A stretch of 64,000 bases of DNA. Origin: an uncultured Duncaniella sp. GTDB lineage: Bacteria; Bacteroidota; Bacteroidia; Bacteroidales; Muribaculaceae. A program made the position numbers and the translations under genes. Below, in pieces: positions 1-9,258 of the stretch. Location: the NCBI GenBank assembly GCA_958352885.1, contig CATWQI010000002.1, positions 310,001 through 374,000 of the forward strand, written 5' to 3'. The notes beneath the pieces are model-generated. The model searched no databases. It saw only the letters and a program-made list of their open reading frames with translations, and was not told the DNA's origin. Each line of letters opens with the position of its first letter. Positions within the stretch are counted from its first letter, which is position 1.

Positions 1-387
1 GCTTTCACGGGTGGTCACGTCCGGTCCTCCGAACGGCCAGCCTGTTCCGTTGTTCATATCTATCTGGAGTCCGAGACGTTTAGCCTCGGCAATGTTATGG
101 GCAAGCATATCCATCCATTTGTCTGACAGATAGATGATGTCGTTGGCTTCATTTCCCTGCACTCCGTAGATAGGGGTGATTTCCACGCCTCCGAGTCCTT
201 TTTTCGCAAATTCCTCGAGGTTATAAGTGATGCCTTCCTTGTCCACGGCGCTTCCGAGCCACCACCAGCGTACGAAGGGGCGGTTTTCGACAGTTTCCGG
301 GTACCAGTCAGTCACTTCGGCGTTCACCGTCAGGGCTCCTGTGGCGCAGACGGCGGCTGTCAATATTATTCGGTCAAATATTTTCAT
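1..387 (-). CDS. Partial GH106-like alpha-L-rhamnosidase (N-terminal 129 residues)
   Basis: The gene starts at the ATG at 387 and runs off the left edge of the window with no stop, so only its first 129 codons are visible. They begin with a signal peptide (MKIFDRIILTAAVCATGALTVNA). Then come the segments RWWWLGSAVDKEGI, KGLGGVEITPIYGV and NNGTGWPFGGP, which are characteristic of the N-terminal barrel of Bacteroidetes GH106 alpha-L-rhamnosidases. Such enzymes remove terminal rhamnose from rhamnogalacturonan side chains in the periplasm. The GH65-like lipoprotein gene lies 15 bp upstream on the same strand, so the two are probably co-transcribed. The catalytic residues lie outside the window, so activity cannot be judged. 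Another large (beta/alpha)8 glycosidase family is possible. Confidence 0.75.
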   Translation of the reverse strand, partial: MKIFDRIILTAAVCATGALTVNAEVTDWYPETVENRPFVRWWWLGSAVDKEGITYNLEEFAKKGLGGVEITPIYGVQGNEANDIIYLSDKWMDMLAHNIAEAKRLGLQIDMNNGTGWPFGGPDVTTRES

Positions 388-402
388 CGTGAGATTATTC
401 TG

Positions 403-2517
403 TTAAGGGAGTGGTTTGATTCCTTCCCAGCGCACATCCCATGTGCCGTCTTTCGGGAAGCCGGGATTCTTTTCGGTGCATCCGTCCCAACCTGCGCACA
501 TGAGCGCCACGGTGGTAAGCAGACCTCCGTTGCCGGGGAGGTAGCAGCGCAGACGGCTGTCCTGGTAGTTGTGCCCGTTAGGGAGATATGTGTTGGTTCG
601 CTTATCCATCATCAGGGCGTTGACTGCCTTTTCCGGATGTCCGAGGCGTACGGCGCACATTGCGGTGGTGGGATAGTCCCATCCCCATGTCTTGTCCCAG
701 TTCCAGTTGTCATAAATCCAATCGAAAGTGGAATCCATCACATCGGGTTTCACGAGGTCGCATTGAGGCAGGACACCTACTGCCGCAAGTACAGCCATGT
801 GGTCTGACGTGAAGCGGATGTCTTCGTATGTCTGAGGGGCTGTTTCTGCTGCGAGATAGAGGTTGTCCTTGGCTGCGAGCGGCGAAAGCTTGGCTATGAT
901 GGTGTCCCATTCCTCGTTTCGAGGCTCACCTTTGCGCTCACGCCATTTCTGTGCGGTAGAGAGCGCATAATGCCAGTATGAAAGCTCAAATGGAGGGTTT
1001 ACGGTCTCGGCGGCGCGCAGTGTCTCCTGGGCGGGGATTATGCCGTGGAGAATGTAGCGGTCGTTGTCTGCGTCGTAGTCGGCAAAAGAGCCCATGAACT
1101 CAGCTGTCTGCTGCACAAGGTCGTAGTACTGGTCAAGTACTTTCTGCTGCTCATCGGGGTTTGCCCTGTAGAGAAGCTCGGCAAGATATATAAGGTGGGG
1201 CTGTTGCCATATGAGGAATGAGCCGACTTTTGAGGGAGCTTCCATGCCTGAAGGGTCGGTCATCTTCATCCAGCGGAGACCTTTGTAGCCCTGGCGGTCG
1301 GCAATCCCTTTGGCAACGTCGGCTACTGTCCCGTACCAGGGGAGTGTGCGGGCGAGCAGGTTTTCGTGTCCGTAGAGAGCGAATTGAGCCTGATGCCACC
1401 ATATCATTTCCATATGGAATTTGCCGAACCAGGAGTTGTAGGTAAGACCGGTCTCCTGCGGCGGGGTGGTGCCTGCGCAGTTGGTGGCGAGAAGGTACTG
1501 TGACAGAACCACTCGGCGTTCCAGTTCTGCCGCGCGCGGGTCGGTGCAGTTGCTGAAATCCACCACGCCTCCGTTGCTCCAGAAGTTTTTCCAGTAGTCG
1601 GCTGAGGCTGTGCGTGCCGCTTCGGCGTCTGGATTGGCGCTTGATGGCTGTTCAGGTGCGAATGTGGCAGTGAAATTCCAGTTGTCGGCTGTCGGTGTGA
1701 TTGTCACCGTGTTTTTGCCGGTCAGGGCAGGTGCGCCGGCGTTGTTCCATGCGAGGCTGACATAATAGGATGTCGAGTCGATGGTGTGGCGCAGCAGTGC
1801 ATGGCTGTCATCAGCCTCGACTATTTCGGTGGTGTGGAGGTCATCCTTGTTCCAGTCACACGCATCGTCGCTGTGCCCTCCTGTGGGGTAGGGGAAGCGG
1901 ATGGTGACAGGTGTGAGCGCCGGATTGGAGATGGTGGCGGCTATCATGTCACGTTCGGGATGGCATACGGTCTGCACGGCAACCGGAGTGTTGTTGTATT
2001 TGAAGTTGGAACGGATTTCACCCTTCCACATGTCGAGTGTCTGGTCTATCTCTGTGATGCTGTCGGCTGACATGCCGGCGAACCCTACCGCTCCGAGGTG
2101 CAGACGGTGTGGGTTGATACGATACCAATTGGCGGCATCCTTGTTTCGTCCGTCCTCGTTGAACTGAACGGCGTAAGGTTCCTGTCTGCCGCGTCCGAAA
2201 TCGTAATCCTTCAGGGTCTCTTCATGACGCAGATTGTCGGGGTTGGGGTAGCTGTGCCATCCCCATTCGCTCTGGGTGCCTAAGGGCACGCCTTTGCTGT
2301 ATGCCTCGGGGAAAGTCTGGAGCCCAGTCACATCTACTGTGTATGCGAATCCTCCGTTGCCCACCGTCAGTGACGCAAGTGTGTCGATAGCAGTGATGTG
2401 GGGATTGTTGCGCTCTACAAGCGCCTGCCGGTCAATTGGGGAAGTGGACGCGTTGCATCCGGCAATGACTGCCGGTAATGCCACAGCAACCAAATTCTTA
2501 AAATGTCTAAGACTCAT
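403..2517 (-). CDS. GH65-like six-hairpin glycoside hydrolase lipoprotein
   Basis: This is a 704-residue secreted lipoprotein. The N-terminus has a signal peptide ending in the lipobox VIAGC (Cys21). An N-terminal beta-sandwich region begins with LTVGNGGFAYTVDVTG. An (alpha/alpha)6 barrel follows, with WFGKFHMEMIWWHQ and, near the C-terminus, WGWDYPTTAMCAVRLG and LPGNGGLLTTVALM. This layout is that of GH65/GH95-type six-hairpin glycosidases. I cannot name the substrate. The neighbouring GH106, CE12 and GH28 genes suggest a pectin side-chain sugar. A good minus-strand promoter (2620-2651) lies about 100 bp upstream. The gene diverges from the CE12 gene and precedes the GH106-like gene by 15 bp. 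Confidence 0.7.
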   Translation of the reverse strand: MSLRHFKNLVAVALPAVIAGCNASTSPIDRQALVERNNPHITAIDTLASLTVGNGGFAYTVDVTGLQTFPEAYSKGVPLGTQSEWGWHSYPNPDNLRHEETLKDYDFGRGRQEPYAVQFNEDGRNKDAANWYRINPHRLHLGAVGFAGMSADSITEIDQTLDMWKGEIRSNFKYNNTPVAVQTVCHPERDMIAATISNPALTPVTIRFPYPTGGHSDDACDWNKDDLHTTEIVEADDSHALLRHTIDSTSYYVSLAWNNAGAPALTGKNTVTITPTADNWNFTATFAPEQPSSANPDAEAARTASADYWKNFWSNGGVVDFSNCTDPRAAELERRVVLSQYLLATNCAGTTPPQETGLTYNSWFGKFHMEMIWWHQAQFALYGHENLLARTLPWYGTVADVAKGIADRQGYKGLRWMKMTDPSGMEAPSKVGSFLIWQQPHLIYLAELLYRANPDEQQKVLDQYYDLVQQTAEFMGSFADYDADNDRYILHGIIPAQETLRAAETVNPPFELSYWHYALSTAQKWRERKGEPRNEEWDTIIAKLSPLAAKDNLYLAAETAPQTYEDIRFTSDHMAVLAAVGVLPQCDLVKPDVMDSTFDWIYDNWNWDKTWGWDYPTTAMCAVRLGHPEKAVNALMMDKRTNTYLPNGHNYQDSRLRCYLPGNGGLLTTVALMCAGWDGCTEKNPGFPKDGTWDVRWEGIKPLP

Positions 2518-2619
2518 CGTTGAAACTGGTTATTGTCAATTTAAGGTAAAATAAATACTGAAAATAAGCACTGAGGGCGATGTCGCCCATTCGATGGCAC
2601 ATATTATTGCAATCTAATG

Positions 2620-2651
2620 CAAAGGTAACTTTAAATATCGTTATTGGCAAA
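2620..2651 (-). promoter_or_regulatory. Bacteroidetes-type promoter for the GH65-like/GH106-like pair
   Basis: On the minus strand TTTG (2648-2651) is followed after 20 bp by TACCTTTG (2620-2627), an exact match to the TTTG / TAnnTTTG consensus. Transcription should start near 2612, giving a leader of about 95 nt before the ATG at 2517. Confidence 0.65.
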
Positions 2652-2690
2652 TTTTGACCTCCCTTTTCGTAACTTTTGCTGAAAAATCCG

Positions 2691-2698
2691 TACCTTTG
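2691..2698 (+). promoter_or_regulatory. Candidate -7 box for the CE12/GH28 genes
   Basis: TACCTTTG matches the Bacteroidetes -7 element and lies about 50 bp before the ATG at 2748. I see no TTG at the expected 19-21 bp spacing upstream, so this is weaker than its divergent partner. Confidence 0.4.
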
Positions 2699-2747
2699 TT
2701 AAATATTTCGCAAAATTATTTACAAAACCCTTAATATCCGATTAATC

Positions 2748-3602
2748 ATGAAATTTTTATCATCAGTTATTGTCGCTTTGGCTCTGCCGATGATGGCATG
2801 CGCCCAGGAACCGACAGACACAGTGACCGTATTTATGATTGGCGATTCTACCATGGCAAACAAGTCGCTTGACAAGGAGAATCAGGAGCGAGGCTGGGGA
2901 CAGATGCTCCCGGTGTATCTTGAAGGCAAAGTCAAGGTGGACAATCATGCCGTGAACGGTCGTAGCAGCAAGAGCTTTATAGACGAAGGACGATGGGAGA
3001 AGGTGCGTGAGCAGATTCGCCCGGGTGACTATGTGATTATACAGTTCGGTCACAATGATGAAAAGATTAAGGATGCGCGCCGCTATACCGTGCCCGGCGG
3101 CTCCTTTGACGAGAATCTGAAGAAATTCGTCACTGAGACCCGTGAAAAGGGGGGGACGCCGATACTGATGAATGCGATAGTGCGCCGTAATTTCCCTGCG
3201 ACTGACGGCACTACCGCAGGCGAGACCGACGATACCCATAAGACCTGGACCAAGAATCTTGAGAATTATCCCAAGGAAGGGGTGATTCTTGTTGACACTC
3301 ACGGTGAATATCTCAATTCGCCCCGCAATGTGGCAAAAGAGATGGATGTGGTGTTTGTGGATATGAACAAGCTTACCCATGAACTGGTGCAGACTCTCGG
3401 TCCCACTCTGTCCAAGAATCTCTATATGTGGATTCCTGCAGACACCTACGAGTTCTGCCCCAACGGCAAGATTGACAATACCCACCTCAATGTGCTTGGC
3501 GGTATCCTTGTTTCCCGTCTGGCTGTCGACGAGCTTGCAAAGCAGGTTCCCGGTCTGCGCCCTTACATCCGCCGCACCGTGAACAACATTAATAATAAGT
3601 AA
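2748..3602 (+). CDS. Rhamnogalacturonan acetylesterase, SGNH/CE12
   Basis: This 284-residue secreted esterase has all the SGNH hydrolase blocks. Block I is IGDST with nucleophile Ser34. The block II glycine lies in the AVNGRSSKSF segment. Block III is GHND at 101-104. Block V is DNTHLN, with the catalytic Asp243 and His246. The signal peptide ends around MACAQ. CE12 enzymes remove acetyl groups from the rhamnogalacturonan I backbone, which lets backbone hydrolases act. The gene is followed 37 bp later by a GH28 gene on the same strand, fitting deacetylation followed by backbone cleavage. Family assignment is strong; the exact substrate is inferred from context. Confidence 0.88.
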   Translation: MKFLSSVIVALALPMMACAQEPTDTVTVFMIGDSTMANKSLDKENQERGWGQMLPVYLEGKVKVDNHAVNGRSSKSFIDEGRWEKVREQIRPGDYVIIQFGHNDEKIKDARRYTVPGGSFDENLKKFVTETREKGGTPILMNAIVRRNFPATDGTTAGETDDTHKTWTKNLENYPKEGVILVDTHGEYLNSPRNVAKEMDVVFVDMNKLTHELVQTLGPTLSKNLYMWIPADTYEFCPNGKIDNTHLNVLGGILVSRLAVDELAKQVPGLRPYIRRTVNNINNK

Positions 3603-3639
3603 TAAGGCTCACTATTATTCAACAGATATATTTTTGTTT

Positions 3640-4911
3640 ATGAAAAAGATATTGAAACCAGTATTGCTTTCTGCCACGGCATTGCTTGCCGGGATGCAGA
3701 TGAGCGCAAAAGATTATGTGATAACCGACTACGGCGTGGCAAATGACAGCACCGTGCTCCAGACCTCTAAAATACAGGCTGTGATCGACAGAGCCGAGAG
3801 CGATGGCGGCGGCAGGGTGGTGGTGCCTGCGGGCACATTCCTGACCGGCGGTCTGTTTTTTAAGCCGGGCACTACTCTGCACCTTGAGGAAGGGTCGTGT
3901 ATCAAGGGTTCCGACGATATAGCCAACTATCCGCTGATACCTTCACGAATGGAGGGACGCAGCATATATTACTATGCGGCACTGATTAATGCTTACTTCG
4001 TGGACGGTTTCGAGATTACAGGCTCGGGTATCATCAACGGTAATGCGGCTAAGTTCTGGGACGAGTTCTGGGCGCTCAGGGCTGAGCGTGCCAAGATAGG
4101 AAAATCGTGTACCAATCTTGAGGTTCGCCGTCCGCGCCTTGTGTTCCTGTGGGGCTGTGACAGGGTCAAGCTCAGCGGTGTAAAGTTGCGCAACTCCGCA
4201 TTCTGGACCACCCACCTGTACCAGTGCAACGATATACTGATAGAGAATTGCCATATATATGCGCCTACCAAGCCCGTCAAGGCTCCCAGCAGCGACGCTC
4301 TTGATCTTGACGTTTGCCGTAACGTGACCGTGCGCGGCTGCTATCTCGACTGCAACGATGACGGTGTGTGCATCAAAGGCGGCAAAGGTGTCTATGCCCA
4401 TAAGTCGATAGAGAATGGCTCGGTGGAGAATGTGCTTGTGGAGGACTGTGTGTTCGGTCCCAACCTCCACGGTATCCTCACCATGGGTAGCGAGTGCCTG
4501 CATGCCAAGAACATCACCCTTCGCAACTGCCGCCTCGAGACTACCTGCGCTTTGCTGCGCATGAAGATGCGTCCTGACACATATCAGATATATGAGAATA
4601 TCACTATCAGCAATGTTACCGGAAAGTGTGGCTCGGTTATTGACATGAAGCCGTGGAAGCAGTTCTTTGACCTGGAAGGCTCGAATGAGAAGCCCAAGGG
4701 GATTGTCCGCAATATCCTGATTGAAAATGTGGATGTGAAGTGCCGTTTCCTTGGCACTATTGCCGGCAATGCGGATGACGAGGTGTCGAACATCGTGCTC
4801 AAGAACATCAAGGTGGAGGCTGACCGTGATGAGTTTACCTGTGTTTATCCGGATGTCAAGCTGGAAAATGTGACAGTTAATGGCAAGCCTGTCACCAACC
4901 CTGCGAAATAA
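3640..4911 (+). CDS. GH28 polygalacturonase / rhamnogalacturonan hydrolase
   Basis: This is a secreted right-handed beta-helix enzyme of 423 residues. I chose the ATG at 3640 over an in-frame TTG at 3634 because it opens directly into the signal peptide MKKILKPVLLSATALLAG. GH28 landmarks are visible: SSDALDLD (about 217-224) in place of the usual NTDG, the acidic pair in NDDG (about 239-242), HGILTMGSE (His about 277) and LRMKM (Arg/Lys about 307). Repeated hydrophobic rungs such as NVTVRGC and NILIENV support the helix. The NTDG variant suggests something other than a classic endo-polygalacturonase. With the adjacent CE12 esterase, rhamnogalacturonan is the likely substrate. A hairpin terminator follows 50 bp downstream. 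Confidence 0.85.
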   Translation: MKKILKPVLLSATALLAGMQMSAKDYVITDYGVANDSTVLQTSKIQAVIDRAESDGGGRVVVPAGTFLTGGLFFKPGTTLHLEEGSCIKGSDDIANYPLIPSRMEGRSIYYYAALINAYFVDGFEITGSGIINGNAAKFWDEFWALRAERAKIGKSCTNLEVRRPRLVFLWGCDRVKLSGVKLRNSAFWTTHLYQCNDILIENCHIYAPTKPVKAPSSDALDLDVCRNVTVRGCYLDCNDDGVCIKGGKGVYAHKSIENGSVENVLVEDCVFGPNLHGILTMGSECLHAKNITLRNCRLETTCALLRMKMRPDTYQIYENITISNVTGKCGSVIDMKPWKQFFDLEGSNEKPKGIVRNILIENVDVKCRFLGTIAGNADDEVSNIVLKNIKVEADRDEFTCVYPDVKLENVTVNGKPVTNPAK

Positions 4912-4960
4912 GAGCGTGTCAAGGAGCTCTCTCCTTGCGTAGGTTTCTTCTGAAATAATA

Positions 4961-5004
4961 ATCGACCCGCCGGGATTTGACTCGGCGGGTCGATTGTTTT
5001 TTTT
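4961..5004 (+). terminator. Rho-independent terminator after GH28
   Basis: A perfect 12-bp stem (ATCGACCCGCCG, 4961-4972, with 4983-4994) and a 10-nt loop are followed by a run of eight T at 4997-5004. It lies 50 bp past the GH28 stop. Confidence 0.85.
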
Positions 5005-5104
5005 GTCGGTTGCTTTTTCGCGTCGGTTATCTGCTTGCGCCGGCGGTACTGGGTGCGGTGCGGATATTGCTGCTCCCTCCCAGCTGCCGTTATGCTGTAT
5101 AGGG

Positions 5105-5560
5105 TCAGCCTTTGATAAGCTTGATGAGCTGTTCGCCGGCGTTTTTCGTGTCGACTTTAGTGATTATATGGGTTATGTTGTGGTCGGCATCTGTAATAAA
5201 TGTGGCGCGTACCGTGCCCATGTATTCACGCCCTACCATCTTTTTCTTCTGCCATACGCCGAATGCCTGGTTGACCTCGGTGGACGTATCGGAAAGGAGG
5301 ATGAAAGGGAGGGTGTACTTGTCGGCAAACTTTGTGTGGCTGGCAGAGGAATCCTTGCTGATGCCGATTACTTCGTAGCCCATTGACCGTAGCTCTTGAT
5401 TGTAGTCACGTATCGAGCATGCTTCTGCTGTGCAGCCGGGGGTGTTGTCCTTGGGGTAGAAGTAGATGATTAGCGGTTTGCCGGCAAAGTCCGATGCCTT
5501 TACTTCGTTGCCGTCACGGTCAAGCCCCAGTGTTTCCGGGATTTTATCGCCTATGTTCAT
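5105..5560 (-). CDS. bcp: Thioredoxin-dependent thiol peroxidase (peroxiredoxin Q/Bcp)
   Basis: This is a 151-residue cytoplasmic peroxiredoxin. The peroxidatic motif DNTPGCTAEAC puts the attacking cysteine at 43 and a resolving cysteine at 48, the CX4C spacing of E. coli Bcp. The YFYPKD segment before it and the FGVWQKKKMVGREYMGTVRATFI segment after it are family signatures. It reduces hydroperoxides using thioredoxin. A divergent minus-strand promoter lies at 5619-5649. It stands alone, between the pectin genes and a glycosyltransferase. Confidence 0.93.
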   Translation of the reverse strand: MNIGDKIPETLGLDRDGNEVKASDFAGKPLIIYFYPKDNTPGCTAEACSIRDYNQELRSMGYEVIGISKDSSASHTKFADKYTLPFILLSDTSTEVNQAFGVWQKKKMVGREYMGTVRATFITDADHNITHIITKVDTKNAGEQLIKLIKG

Positions 5561-5618
5561 GTCGGGTTATGAATTTAATGATTAAACGGGATTGATGATT
5601 GAATTCTACTTATGGAAA

Positions 5619-5649
5619 CAAAATTAGCGGTTTCTTGTTTCATGCGCAA
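5619..5649 (-). promoter_or_regulatory. Promoter for bcp
   Basis: The minus strand reads TTG (5647-5649), 20 bp, then TAATTTTG (5619-5626), a good match to the Bacteroidetes consensus. The predicted start is near 5612, about 50 nt before the bcp ATG. Confidence 0.5.
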
Positions 5650-5682
5650 GATAATTGCTCGCAAAGTCGTAACTTTGTGGAT

Positions 5683-6633
5683 ATGAAGTTCCCCGTAAGT
5701 GTAGTGATACCGGTCTATAACCGTGAGGCGACCCTTGAAAGGACGCTCCGCTCTCTGGATGCCCAGAGTGTGGCTCCTGCTCGGGTAGTGCTGGTGGACA
5801 ACGGTAGTACTGACCGTTCGCCGGAAATTATGGCGCGCTGGGCGGAGGGTAAGCGGAATGTGTCGGTGGTGTGCGAGCCGAAGCGGGGAGCCTGTGCCGC
5901 ACGTAACCGGGGGCTTGCCGAAGTGGATTCGGAGTTTGTATGTTTTTTCGATTCGGACGATGTGATGCTTCCTTGCCATCTGGAGGATTTCGGCAGGGCT
6001 ATCCTCAGGCATCCCGAAGGAGACCTGTTTGGCAGGAGCATTGTGACACGCATGCTTGACGGAAGCGAAAGGATTCACTATTTCACCGCCCGGACTCCGA
6101 TGTTCAACCATCTGTTCCGATCGTCGCTTTCCACGGCGAGGTTTATGGTGCGGAGCGGGCTGGTGCGTCAGGTCGGAGGTTGGGACGAGTCGCTCACCGG
6201 TTGGGATGACTATGAGCTTGGTGTGAGGCTTCTGCTTGCCACTGACAGGGTTTTCGCAGTGCCAGGTGCGCCGTCGGTCATAGCTTATCAGCAGGAAGAG
6301 TCGCTTACGGGTACTGATTTCGCCTCTCATCCTGAACGATGGGAAGGGGCGTTGGAGCGTGTGCGGGAGGTATGCATGGCTGCCGGACGTGACGACCTGT
6401 TGCGCTGGATAGATGCACGGAGCATGATACTTGCGGCGCAGTATGCCCTTGAATCACATGGGCATGGTGATGCGGATATGGCACGATGTGCCGCTAAGCT
6501 GGCTGGAAGACTGCATGACAGAGTGTTGGCGAATACGTCGGCTCCAATGCGTATGAAGCTGATATACGCTCATAACCTGCGGTTCAGACGGCTTACATGG
6601 GTATTGGTCCGTTTGCTGTTCCCTTTTGGCTGA
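5683..6633 (+). CDS. Glycosyltransferase family 2
   Basis: The protein has 316 residues from the ATG at 5683. An upstream in-frame ATG at 5599 would add 28 residues with no family resemblance, while MKFPVSVVIPVYNRE is the standard GT2 opening. The GT-A fold is visible: VVIPVYN, VLVDNGSTDRS, RGACAARNRGL and the metal-binding FFDSDD. GGWDESLTGWDDYELGVRL is the typical acceptor-side segment. The sugar and acceptor cannot be read from sequence. A TAACTTTG box ends only 5 nt before this ATG. The gene converges on sufS with an 11-bp gap. Confidence 0.85.
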   Translation: MKFPVSVVIPVYNREATLERTLRSLDAQSVAPARVVLVDNGSTDRSPEIMARWAEGKRNVSVVCEPKRGACAARNRGLAEVDSEFVCFFDSDDVMLPCHLEDFGRAILRHPEGDLFGRSIVTRMLDGSERIHYFTARTPMFNHLFRSSLSTARFMVRSGLVRQVGGWDESLTGWDDYELGVRLLLATDRVFAVPGAPSVIAYQQEESLTGTDFASHPERWEGALERVREVCMAAGRDDLLRWIDARSMILAAQYALESHGHGDADMARCAAKLAGRLHDRVLANTSAPMRMKLIYAHNLRFRRLTWVLVRLLFPFG

Positions 6634-6644
6634 GTGGGTGTGGG

Positions 6645-7877
6645 TTATTGCAGCATTGCTGCCACACGTTTCAGTGCTGCTATAAACAGGTCGCACTCCT
6701 CGATAGTGTTGTAGATGGCGAATGATGCACGCACGGTTCCTTCGATTCCCAGATGATTCATCAGCGGCTGTGCGCAGTGATGACCGGTGCGCACGGCTAT
6801 GCCGAGCTTGTCAAGCAGCATCCCCATGTCATAGTGATGCTCGTTGCCCACAAGGAAGGAGATGATAGCGCATTTGCCGGGTGCGGTGCCGAAGATGCGT
6901 ATCCCCGGTACCTCCTCAAGCATGCGGCGTGTGGTGTACTCGAGTAGTTTGTGCTCATGGGACGCTATGGTATCTATCCCTATGCGTTCCATGAAATCTA
7001 TGGCGTGGCTGAGTGCGGCGATCCCTACGAAGTCGGGGGTGCCCGCCTCGAATTTGAACGGCAGTTCGGCAAAGGTGGTCTTCTCGAACGATACCGATTC
7101 TATCATCTCTCCGCCCCCTTGGTATGGAGGCATCTTTTCAAGCAGTTCTTTCTTCCCGAATAGCACTCCGACTCCCGCCGGACCATACATTTTATGTGCT
7201 GAGAAGGCATAGAAGTCCGCATCTAATTCCTGCACATCTATTTTGATGTGCGGTGCCGCCTGTGCGCCGTCAATCAGAACTGGCACATTGTGACGGTGAG
7301 CCTCGGCGATTATTTCCCTGACGGGGTTTACGGTGCCGAGTACGTTGGACGCATGGCATACCGATACGAAGCGTGTGTGCTCGTTGAATAGCGAGCGGTA
7401 TGTATCCATGTCCAGTTCCCCTGCTTCGTTTATGGGGATGACACGGATTTTGATGTCATGCTTGCGCTGAAGCAACTGCCAGGGCACTATGTTGGAATGG
7501 TGTTCCATCACCGAGAGTATAATCTCGTCGCCGTCGCCGAGGAATGCGCCGCCGTAGGATGCCGCCACAAGATTGATGGACTCGGTGGTGCCTCGTGTGA
7601 ATATAATTTCCTCGACCGAGGGGGCATTGATGAAATCCTTCACCTTGATGCGTGCGCTTTCCTGAAGTTCGGTGGCTTCCATCGACAGTGTGTGTACCCC
7701 ACGGTGGACATTGGCCTTTGTGCGTGTGTATCCGCTCACTATTGCGTCGACCACACTGTTGGGCGCCTGTGAAGTGGCTGTGTTGTCGAGGTATACAAGC
7801 GGGTGCTTGTATATGTTGCGCTTGAGTATGGGGAACTCTTCGCGTATTTTTTCGATGTCAGGATTATTGATATCCAT
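6645..7877 (-). CDS. sufS: Cysteine desulfurase SufS
   Basis: This is a 410-residue PLP enzyme of the group II cysteine desulfurases. FSAHKMYGP carries the PLP lysine, RTGHHCAQPL the catalytic cysteine that takes the persulfide, and VMEHHSNIVPW is the usual histidine segment. It supplies sulfur to the SUF scaffold. It is the last gene of sufC-sufD-sufS on the minus strand, 30 bp after the sufD stop. No SufE or SufU partner is visible in the window. Confidence 0.95.
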   Translation of the reverse strand: MDINNPDIEKIREEFPILKRNIYKHPLVYLDNTATSQAPNSVVDAIVSGYTRTKANVHRGVHTLSMEATELQESARIKVKDFINAPSVEEIIFTRGTTESINLVAASYGGAFLGDGDEIILSVMEHHSNIVPWQLLQRKHDIKIRVIPINEAGELDMDTYRSLFNEHTRFVSVCHASNVLGTVNPVREIIAEAHRHNVPVLIDGAQAAPHIKIDVQELDADFYAFSAHKMYGPAGVGVLFGKKELLEKMPPYQGGGEMIESVSFEKTTFAELPFKFEAGTPDFVGIAALSHAIDFMERIGIDTIASHEHKLLEYTTRRMLEEVPGIRIFGTAPGKCAIISFLVGNEHHYDMGMLLDKLGIAVRTGHHCAQPLMNHLGIEGTVRASFAIYNTIEECDLFIAALKRVAAMLQ

Positions 7878-7907
7878 ACTGGCGGGGTGATACGTGGGGT
7901 GGGGAAG

Positions 7908-9254
7908 TTAACATTTTTCTTTGCAGGCGGAGCAGTCGCCGAGGGTGCCGGAGAATCGTCTCTCCACCAGATGGCGCAGCCGTTCCTGCAGTCCGGGTAT
8001 GCGTACAGTCTCGATTACGTCAATCATGAACGCCTGCATGAGCATGGTGCGTGCTTCGGATTCGGGTATGCCGCGTGTGCGCATATAGAAGAGTGCGTCG
8101 TTGTCGAGCTGTCCGGTCGTGGCTCCGTGCGAGCATTTTACCTCGTCGTTGTAGATTTCAAGCTGAGGCTTGCAGTGCATGCGTGCCGAGGTCGAGGCAA
8201 GGATGTTGCGGTTGCTCTGGTATGCTTCGGTGTACTGTGCCTGCGGTGTGACAAGGATGCTCCCTTCGAATGCTCCGGTCGATTCCTCGTCAAGCACATA
8301 TTTGAACAGCTGGTTGCTGTGGCAGTGTGGGGCGCGGTGATTGATTGCGGAGTCATTGTCGATGTGCATTTTTCCGGAGCCAATCGCCATACCTGCGAGG
8401 TGGGTCTCGCAGCGCTCGCCAAGCAAATCTATGGTAAACTCGTTACGGGTGTTTCCGCATGTGAGTGTTGTGGCGTTGCATATTACCTGGGAGTGTGCAT
8501 GCTGACGGATGAACATTTTGGAATAGCGTGATGTGCGCTCGGATGATTCCTCTATGGTGCATGTCTCGAATCTTGCCCGCTCGCCGGCTATCACTTCCAC
8601 TACCTGCGAAGCAAGGAAGTCATTGTCAGACTGCTGTGTGTGATCGCACACAAGCAGTTGCAGTTCCGCTCCTTCCTCGAGCACGATAAGTCCTCTGCGG
8701 AATGCCATCATGGGGACTGGCGCGGAGAATATATTTACCAGCTGGAGAGGTCGCTCCATACGGATGTTGCGTGGCACATATATGAACACGCCGTCCTGTG
8801 CCAGGAGGGTGTTGAGAGCCACGGACGTGTCGCCGAGCGGCGCTACCGATCCGTAGTAACGCCCTACCAGTTCCGGATACTCTGCCGCAGCTTTGCGCAG
8901 GGATGTGAAAATCACTCCTTCGGGCAACTTGGATTCGAGCTTGGAGGCCGGGTGGAAGGAGTCGTTGATTACAAATCCCAAGAGTGTCGATAGATTGGGG
9001 ACATCGCAGCGGAATGTGTCTGTCACATCCACCGGGATGTTTACCCGGGAAATGTTCACGCCGTAGTCCGGGGCGAACATATCCTCTATTGAGGTCTTTT
9101 CGAATCCTTCGGTATGGCGTGTGGGGAGATGGGCTCCGTCGAGCGATTGCAGTGCGTCGGGACGCAGTGCGTTCAGCACGGGGGCTGAATTGTCGTTGAT
9201 GAGCTTTGTGTTCTCCTTGTACAGGTTGATATATTGGTTGAGTGCGTTGTCCAT
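7908..9254 (-). CDS. sufD: Fe-S cluster assembly protein SufD
   Basis: I placed the start at the ATG at 9254 (MDNALNQYINLYKEN), which lies 4 bp after the sufC stop. A longer reading from 9302 would overlap sufC by 44 bp. The 448-residue product has the SufBD beta-helix core and the conserved C-terminal segment DNDALFYMRTRGIPESEARTML, preceded by VKCSHGATTG. SufD forms the SufBC2D complex with SufB and SufC. The last residues (CSACKEKC) are cysteine-rich, which is unusual for a SufD tail. Confidence 0.93.
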   Translation of the reverse strand: MDNALNQYINLYKENTKLINDNSAPVLNALRPDALQSLDGAHLPTRHTEGFEKTSIEDMFAPDYGVNISRVNIPVDVTDTFRCDVPNLSTLLGFVINDSFHPASKLESKLPEGVIFTSLRKAAAEYPELVGRYYGSVAPLGDTSVALNTLLAQDGVFIYVPRNIRMERPLQLVNIFSAPVPMMAFRRGLIVLEEGAELQLLVCDHTQQSDNDFLASQVVEVIAGERARFETCTIEESSERTSRYSKMFIRQHAHSQVICNATTLTCGNTRNEFTIDLLGERCETHLAGMAIGSGKMHIDNDSAINHRAPHCHSNQLFKYVLDEESTGAFEGSILVTPQAQYTEAYQSNRNILASTSARMHCKPQLEIYNDEVKCSHGATTGQLDNDALFYMRTRGIPESEARTMLMQAFMIDVIETVRIPGLQERLRHLVERRFSGTLGDCSACKEKC

Positions 9255-9258
9255 GTCG

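Noticed and set aside
7803..8531. Long plus-strand frame antisense to sufD
   Set aside because: It mirrors the codon pattern of sufD, has no family motifs, and sufD is unmistakable on the other strand. The same applies to other long antisense frames, such as those at 2763-3485, 3943-4503, 19503-19964 and 50169-50810.
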